Assembly: GCF_023101145.1 (NCBI RefSeq)
Contig: NZ_CP073714.1
Coordinates: 5,146,001 to 5,210,000 of the forward strand
DNA: 64,000 bases
DNA from: Paenibacillus pabuli
GTDB lineage: Bacteria; Bacillota; Bacilli; Paenibacillales; Paenibacillaceae
Direction: 5' to 3'
The notes below the pieces were generated by a model. The model saw nothing but the letters and a program-made list of their open reading frames with translations, did not search any database and was not told the origin of the DNA. Both the position numbers and the translations under genes were made by a program. Of the stretch, positions 55,218 to 64,000 are shown one piece after another (positions within the stretch are counted from its first letter, which is position 1; the number at the start of each line of letters is the position of its first letter).

Positions 55218-55336
55218 GGTTATCCCCCCGATATATGACGTTTAAAAGGATGAATAGAGAAAAAAATAAACAACCTCGCGGTTGTCAAATAAATCCGGCT
55301 TACGCCGTATGCAGTTGAAGAGCAGCCGCAGGCGGC

Positions 55337-55552
55337 TTACTCTTCTTCCTCTTCGTCCTGTCCTTTGATGACAACGAGATGATCACCATAAATTTCTTCA
55401 AGTGCAACGCCAACCTGTTTATGGGATCTGGCATTTCTCAAATCCGTTTTCTCACCTTCACGAAGCTGTCTGGCCCGGCGGGAAGCGGCAACAACAAGGG
55501 AATACTTGCTGTCGACTTTGTTCATCATTTCATCAATAGAAGGATACAGCAT
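55337..55552 (-). CDS. rpoZ: DNA-directed RNA polymerase omega subunit
   Basis: About 71 residues from MLYPSIDEMMNKVDSKYSLV, with the conserved ASRRARQL motif and an acidic C-terminus (DEEEEE). Omega helps RNA polymerase assembly. AGAGGTG lies about 10 nt before ATG 55552; the longer frame to 55588 is not supported. A 10-bp hairpin (TGGAGCTGCT/AGCAGCTCCA) is in the gap to gmk. Confidence 0.93.
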   Translation of the reverse strand: MLYPSIDEMMNKVDSKYSLVVAASRRARQLREGEKTDLRNARSHKQVGVALEEIYGDHLVVIKGQDEEEEE

Positions 55553-55707
55553 ATTTATAAAACACCTCTTTGCATTAGTATAATCCAATTACCCGCCTGA
55601 CGAAATCAGGGTGCACCGCTAATTACGATAACCAGACTGGAGCTGCTCTACCTTTTATCCTATGACAGCAGCTCCACTAATTACCGCAATTTAAGGCGGC
55701 AAATGGA

Positions 55708-56280
55708 TTATTTATTGATCTTACAATGTTCGGCGATAATGATGCTTTCTATTCGTTTACATGCCAAATCAATTTCATCATTAACGACAGCGTAATCGTA
55801 CTGCTCCAGCAGACTGATCTCATCTACCGCGACGGACATCCGATGATCAATCGTCGCCTGACTTTCCGTACCACGGCCTTGAATGCGATCTTTAAGCTCG
55901 TCCAGTGAAGGAGGCAACAGAAATACAAAGATCCCTTCCGGGAACTTTTCTTTCACTTTTAACGCGCCTTGAACTTCAATCTCTAGAATGATGTCCCGAC
56001 CTTCATTAATCGTTTTCTCCACAAAATCACGCGGTGTTCCATAATAATTCCCTACATACTCTGCATGTTCCAACAATTGATCTTCAGCAATCATATTCAG
56101 AAATTCTTCATGGCTTCTGAAAAAATAATTGACGCCGTGTTCCTCGCCCAGACGAGGCTGACGAGTCGTTGCCGATACGGAATAAATCAATTCCGGTACC
56201 CGTTTGCGCAAAGCGCTGCATACTGTCCCCTTCCCGACCCCAGATGGGCCGGACAACACTACCAGTAATCCCTTAGACAT
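55708..56280 (-). CDS. gmk: Guanylate kinase
   Basis: About 190 residues. P-loop [28 protein letters not shown] and the [13 protein letters not shown] lid region are standard. It phosphorylates GMP to GDP. GGAG is 6 nt before ATG 56280. Order remA-gmk-rpoZ as in Bacillus. Confidence 0.96.
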   Translation of the reverse strand: MSKGLLVVLSGPSGVGKGTVCSALRKRVPELIYSVSATTRQPRLGEEHGVNYFFRSHEEFLNMIAEDQLLEHAEYVGNYYGTPRDFVEKTINEGRDIILEIEVQGALKVKEKFPEGIFVFLLPPSLDELKDRIQGRGTESQATIDHRMSVAVDEISLLEQYDYAVVNDEIDLACKRIESIIIAEHCKINK

Positions 56281-56293
56281 ATTACACTCCATT

Positions 56294-56554
56294 TTATTCG
56301 TCGTTGTCATCATCTTTCGAAGAAAGACGATGGGCGACCGTTTCTGGCTGAACCGCAGACAGAATCACATGATCGCTATCCGTAATAATCACGGCGCGAG
56401 TACGTCTTCCGTACGTTGCGTCTATCAGCATATGACGATCTCTTGCCTCTTGTATAATCCTCTTGATCGGCGCCGATTCCGGACTCACGATGGATATAAT
56501 CCGGTTCGCCGATACGATGTTACCGAATCCAATGTTAATGAGCTTGATTGCCAT
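56294..56554 (-). CDS. remA: Extracellular matrix regulator RemA
   Basis: About 86 residues beginning [20 protein letters not shown], with [17 protein letters not shown] and [14 protein letters not shown]: the DUF370 family. In B. subtilis RemA is a multimeric DNA-binding activator of biofilm matrix and osmoprotection genes. GGGGGAAG precedes ATG 56554 (the frame to 56578 is not needed). Its presence in a genome with an exopolysaccharide cluster at 17.5-26 kb is a possible regulatory link (inference). Confidence 0.93.
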   Translation of the reverse strand: MAIKLINIGFGNIVSANRIISIVSPESAPIKRIIQEARDRHMLIDATYGRRTRAVIITDSDHVILSAVQPETVAHRLSSKDDDNDE

Positions 56555-56605
56555 AATCAGGTTCTTCCCCCTATACATGCGACTCTTTTGCCGAAATATG
56601 ACCGT

Positions 56606-57511
56606 TCATTCGATATTCGCCGCTTGCTCACGAATTTTCTCCAGTTCCGCCTTCATCTCGACAACACGGTTCACCAGAGCCAAATGGTTGGCTTTTGATC
56701 CAATCGTATTGACTTCCCTATTCATCTCCTGAATAAGAAAGTCCAACTTGCGGCCCACCGGCTCATCACTTTTCAGCAGTTCCCTGCTCTGTCCAAAGTG
56801 ACTCAGTAGACGCGTAAGCTCTTCCTCTATGTTAGAACGATCGGCAAACATAGCAATTTCCATACCCAATTTATGCTCGTCAAAAGGGAAAGAGCCTTCT
56901 TCCTGCATTTCCGTAAGTCGTTGTCTTAACTTGTTGCGATGATCACTCACCACAGTCGGCGCAAGTGCAAGCATCTCGGTATGCAGTGATTCCAGACGAC
57001 TGACCCGTCGTTCCAGATCACTGGCCAGATGAAGACCCTCGCGGGCGCGCATCTGCTCCAGACCTGACAAAGCCTCTTCCAACCCCTGCTGCAGGACACG
57101 CTCCCATTCGTCTTTCTGTTCTTCCGGAATCGAACTCGTCCCATCCGAGTGAACCATGACCTCAGGAAGTGTCAGCATATCCATAATGCTCGGTTTGCCC
57201 TGCATCCCATAACGGCTTTCCAACTGCTCTGCGGCCTGAAGATAGGCCCTGACCGCCTGCTCATTCAGAACAGCGGGAAGAGCCTGGTCCTCATCTTTTT
57301 CTTTCATTACATAAACATCAATCCGCCCACGTTTTAATCGGCTCTGTACCTTTTTCCTCAATCCATCTTCATAACACGTCCACTCTCTCGGGAGACGCAT
57401 CATCACTTCGCAGTAACGATGATTGACAGACTTGATTTCCAATTGTACCTTGTAGCCTCCAAAATGAAAGGCGGATTGACCGTATCCGGTCATACTGAAT
57501 GACATCGGCAT
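56606..57511 (-). CDS. yicC: YicC family endoribonuclease
   Basis: About 301 residues. MSFSMTGYGQSAF, EIKSVNHRYCEV and the C-terminal QEMNREVNTIGSKANH are the family signatures (YloC in B. subtilis). YicC proteins are RNA-cleaving enzymes whose cellular targets are only partly known. The start is ATG 57511 or 57505; both have weak ribosome sites. The start lies 13 bp after the yitJ stop, so the two are probably co-transcribed. Confidence 0.92.
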   Translation of the reverse strand: MPMSFSMTGYGQSAFHFGGYKVQLEIKSVNHRYCEVMMRLPREWTCYEDGLRKKVQSRLKRGRIDVYVMKEKDEDQALPAVLNEQAVRAYLQAAEQLESRYGMQGKPSIMDMLTLPEVMVHSDGTSSIPEEQKDEWERVLQQGLEEALSGLEQMRAREGLHLASDLERRVSRLESLHTEMLALAPTVVSDHRNKLRQRLTEMQEEGSFPFDEHKLGMEIAMFADRSNIEEELTRLLSHFGQSRELLKSDEPVGRKLDFLIQEMNREVNTIGSKANHLALVNRVVEMKAELEKIREQAANIE

Positions 57512-57524
57512 CACATCCGTTACA

Positions 57525-59414
57525 CTATTGTAATTGATTATTAGGGTTGAAACAAGTAGGACATTGATGCTCCGACTTCTCCCAGACATATTGGGTCAGT
57601 TCGGCCGTCATACTATAGAACATAAATGGAGTCATCAAATAGATTCCTTTGAAGTGTTCTGTTGCTACATCCAGAAGCTCCTTGGCGATCTTGACACCCA
57701 TTGCTCGCCCTTCTTCTCCTTCGAGACCAGCCATCCGGGAGCGCACTTCATCCGACAGCTGAATACCTGGAACCTCATTGTGCAGATACTCTGCGTTTCG
57801 GCCGCTGGCAAGTGGCATAACCCCTACAAAAATTGGCACATCCAGGTGCTTGGTCGCTTCACTCATGGCTACGATTAATTCTGGATCGTAGACCGGCTGC
57901 GTCATAATATAATCGGCTCCAGAAGCAATCTTTTTCTCAAGACGCTGTACAGCCTTATCCAGATGTTTCACATTCGGGTTAAAAGCGGCACCGATCACAA
58001 AGCCTGCCTTCTGCTTGAGCGGTTTACCGGAGAAGGACACGCCGTCGTTTAACTGCTTGATCATACGTATAATTTCAAAAGAAGTCAGATCGTATACCGA
58101 GCTTGAACCAGGCAAGTCACCGAATCGTGCGGGGTCACCAGTTACAGCGAGTACATGATTAATGCCCAGAGCATCAAAGCCCATCATGTGAGACTGAGTC
58201 CCGATCAGATTTCGGTCACGACATGCAATATGCACCAATGGGCGCAATCCTGTACGATCCTGAACCAGATGGCCGAGAGCCATGTTGCTCATCCGGGTAA
58301 CCGCAAGGGAATTATCAGCCAAGGTTAATGCATCTGCACCAGCCGCTTTCAATGTCTCGGCGCCTTTCATAAACTTCGCAATGTCGAGATCACGCGGTGG
58401 GTCAAGTTCGACGATGACTGTATGGCGCTGCTTGACCAAATCCACAATGGTGGGCTGCCCACCTCGTCCAGACCGTTCATCTACGTTCTCATGCAAGATA
58501 ATACGCGGTTTCGACTCGGATGGATCAGGTTCCAGTATCGGAGCAGGTGTGTATTCAACAAGGGCTTGGGCAATTGCCGTGATATGATCAGGTGTCGTAC
58601 CACAGCAGCCTCCGATAATACGCGCGCCCAGTTCAGCGAATTGCACTGCGGTCTGTCCGAAGTATTCCGGGGACGCTCCATAACGGAACTGACCATCAAC
58701 GTAATCCGCTGCACCCGCATTTGGGTAAACAGACATTGGGACACCGATACGGCCTGACACCGTTTCCATCGCCCGCATAATTCCGTTAGGACCGGAACGA
58801 CAATTGAAACCAATAACGTCAGCTCCTTGCTCACGCATGATTCGAAAAGCTTCAGGCATCGTATATCCATCCAGTGTATGCCCTACATCCTCAACAGCGA
58901 ACTGTCCGATTACGGGCAGATCACTCAGCTTGCGGGCCTGCAGAAGGGCGATGTCCATCTCCTCAATATCATAGAAGGTTTCGAGCAGAATGCCGTCCAC
59001 TCCTTCATCAAGCAGCGCAAAAATCTGTTGCTGATAAAAACGCTTCAATTCGCTTGTTGATACATTCGTCCGTTTTCCTCCACGAATGGAGCCAACCGCG
59101 CCCAGAACATAACCGTTTGCACCAGCTATTTCTTTGGCGATACGCACACCGGCACGATTGACGTCCTCCACCTTGGACTCCAGACCAAACTTGGACAACT
59201 TATCATAATTGGCAGAGTACGTATTGGTTTCGTGAATTTCCGTACCCGCATCGCGATAACGACGATGCACTTCTGCCACCACTTCAGGTGAAATCAAGTT
59301 CAACTCTTCATAAGAAATCCCTACCGGGAATCCCATCTGATACAGAAATGTTCCCATCGCCCCATCCCCTATGAGGACCCGTTCCTGCATTGCACTGCGT
59401 AAATCCGCCTTCAT
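57525..59414 (-). CDS. yitJ: Bifunctional homocysteine S-methyltransferase/methylenetetrahydrofolate reductase
   Basis: About 629 residues. The N-terminal homocysteine methyltransferase domain carries the zinc-binding Cys motif GGCCGTTPDHI and GDGAMGTFLYQMG; the C-terminal half is a MetF-type reductase (VIVELDPPRDLDIAKFM, LAVTGDP). It supplies and uses methyl groups for methionine synthesis. ATG 59414 is preferred after GGGGGGAA. In B. subtilis yitJ is controlled by an S-box riboswitch elsewhere; none is visible in the 134 bp upstream here. Confidence 0.93.
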   Translation of the reverse strand: MKADLRSAMQERVLIGDGAMGTFLYQMGFPVGISYEELNLISPEVVAEVHRRYRDAGTEIHETNTYSANYDKLSKFGLESKVEDVNRAGVRIAKEIAGANGYVLGAVGSIRGGKRTNVSTSELKRFYQQQIFALLDEGVDGILLETFYDIEEMDIALLQARKLSDLPVIGQFAVEDVGHTLDGYTMPEAFRIMREQGADVIGFNCRSGPNGIMRAMETVSGRIGVPMSVYPNAGAADYVDGQFRYGASPEYFGQTAVQFAELGARIIGGCCGTTPDHITAIAQALVEYTPAPILEPDPSESKPRIILHENVDERSGRGGQPTIVDLVKQRHTVIVELDPPRDLDIAKFMKGAETLKAAGADALTLADNSLAVTRMSNMALGHLVQDRTGLRPLVHIACRDRNLIGTQSHMMGFDALGINHVLAVTGDPARFGDLPGSSSVYDLTSFEIIRMIKQLNDGVSFSGKPLKQKAGFVIGAAFNPNVKHLDKAVQRLEKKIASGADYIMTQPVYDPELIVAMSEATKHLDVPIFVGVMPLASGRNAEYLHNEVPGIQLSDEVRSRMAGLEGEEGRAMGVKIAKELLDVATEHFKGIYLMTPFMFYSMTAELTQYVWEKSEHQCPTCFNPNNQLQ

Positions 59415-59548
59415 CCCATTTCCCCCCGCCTGACTGATCATTTCATACTAATGTAACACAAAAAACATCTGAAAACGAAGAAAAACAAAGGTTTTTCGTG
59501 AAATTCAGTCTCCATACCCATCCGGACAAGTCGGAATTCATATCATTG

Positions 59549-59573
59549 CAAAAAAAAGAGGCCCGTAGGCCTC
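59549..59573 (-). terminator. Terminator of dapF
   Basis: GAGGCC/GGCCTC stem with a short loop, followed by eight T on the minus strand, 20 bp after the dapF stop. Confidence 0.85.
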
Positions 59574-59590
59574 CTCATTTAAACGTTTCT

Positions 59591-60424
59591 TCACGAAGTG
59601 ACTCCCTTGTAAACCACTTCAGCAGGTCCAGTCATATACACATGATTGTCGGCTTCACTCCACTCAATATGAAGATCGCCGCCCTTGAGGCTAATCACTG
59701 CAGTTCGATCCGTATGTCCGTTCAGAACGGATGATACCAGCGTTGCGCAAGCTCCGGTTCCACAAGCGAGTGTCGGCCCAGCACCGCGTTCCCACACACG
59801 CATGTCCACATAGCCGCGATCGCGAACCGTTGCGAACTCGACATTGATTTTTTTTGGGAACATGGGATGAACCTCAAGAAGTGGCCCCCAGGTCGAAAGA
59901 TCGAAATTCACAGCATCATCCACATAGATGACTGCATGGGGATTACCCATGGAGACTGCTGTAAATTTAAACTCCTGTCCGTTTGCTTCAATGGAATGAT
60001 CCACCACCGGATTGGCATCAACAGTGGTTGGAACTTGAAGTCCATTCAGGATGGGCTCCCCCATGTCCACACGAACGGTTTCCACTTTGCCATCACGAAT
60101 GTTCAAGCTTACGGGTTGTACACCCGCACCGATGGTTTCAATCGTAATCTGTTCTTGAGTCACATGGCCGTGATCATATACGTATTTGGATACACAGCGA
60201 ATGGCATTGCCACATTGCTCTGCTTCCGAACCGTCAGAATTCATGATGCGCATCTGAAAATCCGCCTTCTCCGAAGGCAGTATATAAACCAGGCCGTCCG
60301 CGCCGATGCCGAAGAAACGGTTGCACCATTTTACAGCCAGTTCTGCTGCATCAGCCGGAAGCTGTTGTTCTCCAAACACAACAATAAAATCGTTGCCGAG
60401 TCCATGCATTTTTGTAAATTCCAT
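59591..60424 (-). CDS. dapF: Diaminopimelate epimerase
   Basis: About 277 residues. MEFTKMHGLGNDFIV, the first catalytic Cys in NSDGSEAEQCGNAIRC and the second in LACGTGACA are in place. It converts LL- to meso-diaminopimelate for peptidoglycan and lysine. AAAGGAG lies about 11 nt before ATG 60424 and overlaps the in-frame GTG 60436, which is therefore less likely. Flanked by terminators on both sides, so it is monocistronic. Confidence 0.95.
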   Translation of the reverse strand: MEFTKMHGLGNDFIVVFGEQQLPADAAELAVKWCNRFFGIGADGLVYILPSEKADFQMRIMNSDGSEAEQCGNAIRCVSKYVYDHGHVTQEQITIETIGAGVQPVSLNIRDGKVETVRVDMGEPILNGLQVPTTVDANPVVDHSIEANGQEFKFTAVSMGNPHAVIYVDDAVNFDLSTWGPLLEVHPMFPKKINVEFATVRDRGYVDMRVWERGAGPTLACGTGACATLVSSVLNGHTDRTAVISLKGGDLHIEWSEADNHVYMTGPAEVVYKGVTS

Positions 60425-60518
60425 AACCTTGCCCACTCCTTTTGGCAGTCTGCTGCCAAAGCGTTATTCTTGCTCTTATACAGGATGCCCCCGGACAATT
60501 CATATCCATCATTCCCAA

Positions 60519-60576
60519 TAAAAAAGCTATCCTGCAAAATGCCGAGGGATCTGCCTCGAATCATTTTGAGGATAGC
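60519..60576 (-). terminator. Terminator of the P-type ATPase gene
   Basis: GCTATCC with TGCAAAATG (60526-60541) pairs with CATTTTGAGGATAGC (60562-60576), with an inner stem, followed by six T on the minus strand. Confidence 0.8.
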
Positions 60577-60608
60577 ATAACGAAAACGATAAACAATTGC
60601 TATTGATT

Positions 60609-63497
60609 TTATGCCGAAAACTTTGTACTTTTCGGTACGAAGCGTCCAGGCCCCATCCGGCGACGGTTACGACGGCCTCCCCACACGCTGCCTACTCCCA
60701 TAAGGAAGGTTGGAATACCTGCGGCAACGATGGAAATGGCCCATTCGCGCATACCCAGTGGTACAGTTTTGAAGATAGGCTGCAGCGGCTCTACATACAT
60801 GACCGCCAGCATCAGCACGATGGATGAAATGACTGCAAACACCAGATACTTGTTCTGCAATGGGTTCCGGTGGAAAATGGAGCGGGAACTACGGCAATCA
60901 AATACATGAATGAGCTGTGCCAAAACGAGAGTAGCAAAGGCCACAGACTGGGCTTTAATGAGCTGACCTGGTTGATCAGGCGCGGCCTGCAGGGTAAGCC
61001 AAAATGCCCCGAGTGTACAAAGTCCGATCAATACACCCCGACTGACAATTTTCCAGCCCAGTCGTCTTGCAAAAATATTTTCTTTGGAGCCACGCGGCTT
61101 GTGTTCCATCAGATCTTTTTCCGGCTGGTCCACACCAAGCGCCATCGCTGGCAATCCATCCGTCACCAGGTTGACCCATAGAATCTGGATCGGCACGAGC
61201 GGTAAGGGCAATCCCATCATCATCGCAAAAAACATCGTTAGAATCTCGCCTACATTGGATGCCAGCAAATATCGGATAAACTTGCGGATATTTTCATAGA
61301 TGTTACGCCCTTCTTCAATGGCAGCTACAATAGTTGAAAAATTATCGTCACTCAGGATTAACGCCGATGCTTCTTTTGTCACATCCGTGCCTGTGATTCC
61401 CATTGCAATCCCGATATCTGCTGCTTTAATAGCCGGCGCATCGTTCACGCCATCTCCAGTCATCGCTACGACATGACCTTTGCGCTGTAATGATTTTACA
61501 ATACGCAGTTTGTGCTCAGGGGATACTCTCGAGAACACGTAAATGCCCTCCACCTGTTTATCCAGTTGCTCGTCCGTCATGCCCGCCAATTGTTGGCCGC
61601 TAATTGAAGTCCCGCCTCGTGGAAGGATACCTAACTGGTGAGCAATAGCATCTGCAGTCGTGCCATGATCTCCAGTAATCATAACCGTACGTATGCCTGC
61701 TCTGCGACAAGTCGCAATCGCATCCCGTACCTCACGCCGTGGTGGATCAATCATGCCTGCAAGCCCAACAAAGACGAGTTGGCTCTCAGCAGCATGTTCA
61801 TTTTCTACCTTTTCATTTGGCCGCACATCACGATAAGCCATTCCGAGTACCCGCAGCGCAGCCCCAGCCATGCTCTCGTTCGCCGCCATGACTTTCTGCC
61901 GCAGCGTTCCTGTGAAAGGTACGACATTGCCCTCCCACAAAATGTAGCTGCATTGCCCAATGAGCACATCCGGTGCACCTTTGGTGCAGATCATGCGCCC
62001 ACCCTGATGATGAACCAGCACAGACATCCGCTTCCGATCAGAGTCGAAAGGAAATTCCTGCTCGCGTGCATATAATTCCTTGAGACCAGTGGGGGTAAGC
62101 CCCATTTTGGAGGCCAGTGTTACGAGTGCCCCTTCCGTAGGATCGCCTTTCAGCTCCCATACCACACTGTCTTCCTTGACGGTTTCATTAACATGATCTT
62201 TCTTTGTATCTTTCTTTGTATCTTTCTTTGTATCTTTCTTTGCTTCTTTCTTACTATCTTTTTTCGTCTCTTTGCCTTTCTTTTTATTACGAGTCTCATC
62301 CGCAACATTCTCCACAATGCTGGCATTGTTGCATAGTGCACTGATTTGGAGCATTCTCCGCAAGGTCTGATCACTTTTCAGTTCCAAGATACGGCCATTC
62401 TCCAACATCTGCCCTTCCGGTGCATAACCATCCCCGGTTACCTTGATGCTGCGTCCTTCCAGCCACACATCCGTAACCGTCATCTTGTTCTGGGTCAACG
62501 TACCTGTCTTATCCGAGCAGATGACAGAAGCACAACCAAGGGTTTCAACGGAGGGAAGTTTGCGCACAATCGCTTTTCGCTTGATCATGCGCTGTACGCC
62601 CAGGGCTAGCGCAATCGTTACAATCGCCGGCAAGCCCTCTGGTATCGCGGCCACTGCGAGGCTGACCCCTGCCAGAAACATGCCAACTGCCGGTTGTCCA
62701 TGCAGAATACCTGCAACAACAACCATGACGGTTAATCCGAGCGCTACAAAAATCAATATTTTACCCAGCTGTTCCAGCCTGTGTTGCAGCGGCGTTTCCT
62801 GTTCCTCCGTATTCTGGATCAGATCAGCAATTTTGCCCATCTCCGTATCCATTCCCGTCCGGATCACAACACCCTTGGCCGTACCGCGAGTGACCATCGT
62901 CCCCATGAATCCAATGTTTTTCTGATCTCCAAGCGGCACCTCATCCGCAGCAATGGGAAGGCAATGTTTGCTTACAGGAACGGATTCCCCAGTAAGTGCA
63001 GATTCCTCCACATCAAGGCTGTTCGCAGACAGCCAGCGCACATCGGCAGGTATGCGATCACCACTCTCCACAAGCACGATATCCCCTGGTACCAGAAGTT
63101 TGGCTGCAAGGTTAACTTCCTGACCCGATCTAAGCACTTTGGCCAGTGGTGCCGACAATTGTTTCAATGCACGAAGGGAACGCTCCGCCCGGAATTCCTG
63201 CACAAAACCAAGAATGGCATTAAGTACGATGATGGCAACAATCGTCACAGCATCCAAGTATTCTCCTAGCAATCCGGACACCAATGTGGCCCCCATCAAG
63301 ACCAGAACCATGAAATCCTTAAATTGATTAAGCAATAATGTAATTGGAGATATGCGCTTTCCTTCGCTCAGCTCATTCGAACCGACTGCCTTCCTCTTCT
63401 CTGTTGCAGTTTCTTCGGTTAATCCTTCCTCAAGACTGACGCCAAGAGTGTTACGAAGCTCATCAACGCTTAGTTGGTGCCACTTGGTATGTTCCAT
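60609..63497 (-). CDS. P-type cation-transporting ATPase (Ca2+ type, PacL/YloB-like)
   Basis: 962 residues. Actuator motif (ALTGESVP), phosphorylation motif ([13 protein letters not shown]), nucleotide-binding [19 protein letters not shown] hinge and six C-terminal helices are present. M4 reads [10 protein letters not shown], as in calcium pumps. It probably exports Ca2+ from the cytoplasm. Between about residues 395 and 440 the nucleotide-binding domain has a Lys-rich insert, [20 protein letters not shown] and further, encoded by tandem 12-bp repeats. The start is the ATG before [14 protein letters not shown]. subtilis yloB is at the same place in the gene order. Confidence 0.94.
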   Translation of the reverse strand: MEHTKWHQLSVDELRNTLGVSLEEGLTEETATEKRKAVGSNELSEGKRISPITLLLNQFKDFMVLVLMGATLVSGLLGEYLDAVTIVAIIVLNAILGFVQEFRAERSLRALKQLSAPLAKVLRSGQEVNLAAKLLVPGDIVLVESGDRIPADVRWLSANSLDVEESALTGESVPVSKHCLPIAADEVPLGDQKNIGFMGTMVTRGTAKGVVIRTGMDTEMGKIADLIQNTEEQETPLQHRLEQLGKILIFVALGLTVMVVVAGILHGQPAVGMFLAGVSLAVAAIPEGLPAIVTIALALGVQRMIKRKAIVRKLPSVETLGCASVICSDKTGTLTQNKMTVTDVWLEGRSIKVTGDGYAPEGQMLENGRILELKSDQTLRRMLQISALCNNASIVENVADETRNKKKGKETKKDSKKEAKKDTKKDTKKDTKKDHVNETVKEDSVVWELKGDPTEGALVTLASKMGLTPTGLKELYAREQEFPFDSDRKRMSVLVHHQGGRMICTKGAPDVLIGQCSYILWEGNVVPFTGTLRQKVMAANESMAGAALRVLGMAYRDVRPNEKVENEHAAESQLVFVGLAGMIDPPRREVRDAIATCRRAGIRTVMITGDHGTTADAIAHQLGILPRGGTSISGQQLAGMTDEQLDKQVEGIYVFSRVSPEHKLRIVKSLQRKGHVVAMTGDGVNDAPAIKAADIGIAMGITGTDVTKEASALILSDDNFSTIVAAIEEGRNIYENIRKFIRYLLASNVGEILTMFFAMMMGLPLPLVPIQILWVNLVTDGLPAMALGVDQPEKDLMEHKPRGSKENIFARRLGWKIVSRGVLIGLCTLGAFWLTLQAAPDQPGQLIKAQSVAFATLVLAQLIHVFDCRSSRSIFHRNPLQNKYLVFAVISSIVLMLAVMYVEPLQPIFKTVPLGMREWAISIVAAGIPTFLMGVGSVWGGRRNRRRMGPGRFVPKSTKFSA
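62196..62243. repeat. 12-bp tandem repeat inside the P-type ATPase gene
   Basis: Four perfect copies of ATCTTTCTTTGT, continued by degenerate copies to about 62285. On the coding (minus) strand they read D-T-K-K repeats. Copy number may vary between strains by slippage without shifting the frame, since the unit is four codons. Confidence 0.8.
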
Positions 63498-63811
63498 GCT
63501 TCAAAATTCCCTCCCAGTCTGTATTTCCTCTGTAAAACGTCACACCTACTTCACCGGCTATGCTAATCCAAAGGTTGTACGCGATGCCGGACAAACTACC
63601 TGCTCTATATGTATTCGGACAGGACCCTAATTAGCACCCTATGGCGAATCCTTTCCCTGATGGACAGAATAAGCTAAAATAAAGGTCTGCGGTCATACAC
63701 GCAGTGGCAATCCGAGTTTTTGTTATGCAAACGAATACGAATCTGCAACGGGTTCTTTTTTACATATCCCGGTGTTCATTTCAGTTATAGATAGAGAGGA
63801 CGTTGAAAAAA
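63498..63811. other. Divergent promoter region of the ATPase and rqcH genes
   Basis: About 314 bp without a supported gene. It should contain both promoters, but no strong promoter or operator was recognised. Confidence 0.45.
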
Positions 63812-64000
63812 ATGGCATTGGACGGCATCGTAACACGAGCGATCGTACATGAACTGCAAGGCTGCAAGGGCGGACGCATCAGCAAAATACATCAACCTAA
63901 CGGCCATGATGTTGTGCTGACCCTCCGTGCTCAGCGTGGAAATAGCAAATTGCTTATTTCGGCCAGCCCGACATATCCGCGTGTGCACTTTACCGAAAAA
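63812..64000 (+). CDS. rqcH: Rqc2/RqcH (NFACT) protein, start only (cut by window edge)
   Basis: The first 63 codons from ATG 63812, after an AGAGAGGA site. MALDGIVTRAIVHELQ, GGRISKIHQPNGHDVVLTLR and LLISASPTYPRVHFTE are the NFACT-N motifs of RqcH (YloA in B. subtilis), which recruits Ala-tRNA to stalled 50S subunits for C-terminal alanine tailing. It is the usual neighbour of yloB. The rest lies beyond the window. Confidence 0.9.
   Translation, partial: MALDGIVTRAIVHELQGCKGGRISKIHQPNGHDVVLTLRAQRGNSKLLISASPTYPRVHFTEK

Noticed and set aside
59415-59548. S-box riboswitch before yitJ
   Set aside because: The region is short and the conserved S-box core is absent.
62196-62285. Tandem repeats as a possible CRISPR array
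   Set aside because: The 12-bp units have no spacers and lie in frame within the ATPase gene.

Overview
The window looks like a chromosomal segment of a Paenibacillus-type endospore-forming Firmicute. This is inferred from gene content and order, not from a database search. Support comes from the order rqcH, Ca-ATPase, yicC, remA, gmk, rpoZ, coaBC, priA, def, fmt, rsmB, rlmN, prpC, prkC, rsgA, rpe, spoVM, rpmB, fakA, recG; from the sporulation genes spoVM and spoVIF; from a SleB-type cell wall hydrolase; and from strong GGAGG ribosome binding sites with frequent TTG and GTG starts. No rRNA, tRNA, CRISPR array, prophage or intact insertion sequence was seen.

Layout. 1-5 kb: the start of an AraC-type regulator diverging from an SDR oxidoreductase, then yaaA, a small membrane protein overlapping an SPFH/prohibitin gene, and a SleB-like hydrolase. 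5-17.4 kb: a transport and organosulfur region with a NiaP-like MFS carrier, a carbohydrate-type ABC importer, two SsuD-like flavin monooxygenases, an AraC regulator, a tauC-tauA-tauB-ssuD operon and a TetR regulator. 17.5-26 kb: a leftward surface polysaccharide cluster (membrane-anchored glycosidase, HEAT-repeat membrane protein, GT2 synthase, a regulator with a degenerate N-terminal domain and a receiver lacking its Asp, nucleotide-sugar dehydrogenase, TIM-barrel protein). 26.8-28.5 kb: a LexA-boxed Y-family polymerase/YolD pair. 28.6-34.9 kb: glutaminase, a GNAT, a YhjX-like carrier with a LytS/LytTR two-component system, and a small membrane protein. 35.6-64 kb: the conserved housekeeping block, read almost wholly leftwards, ending in the first codons of rqcH.

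How the genes work together. The Tau importer and SsuD-type monooxygenase fit uptake and desulfonation of sulfonates. The polysaccharide cluster has the parts of a synthase-dependent exopolysaccharide system and is reminiscent of B. subtilis ydaJKLMN, with a possible post-translational control protein. The LytST pair sits directly upstream of a YhjX homologue whose promoter carries two direct repeats spaced like the E. coli YpdB (PyrR) sites, suggesting pyruvate-responsive uptake.

The least explained structure is a family of four 150-260 bp intergenic elements (A-D; near 9.6, 11.1, 21.0 and 35.5 kb). They have imperfect terminal inverted repeats around TTACAC and carry 0, 1 or 2 copies of an internal hairpin module. 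Three abut the 5' end of a gene and the fourth lies between spoVIF and its apparent terminator.
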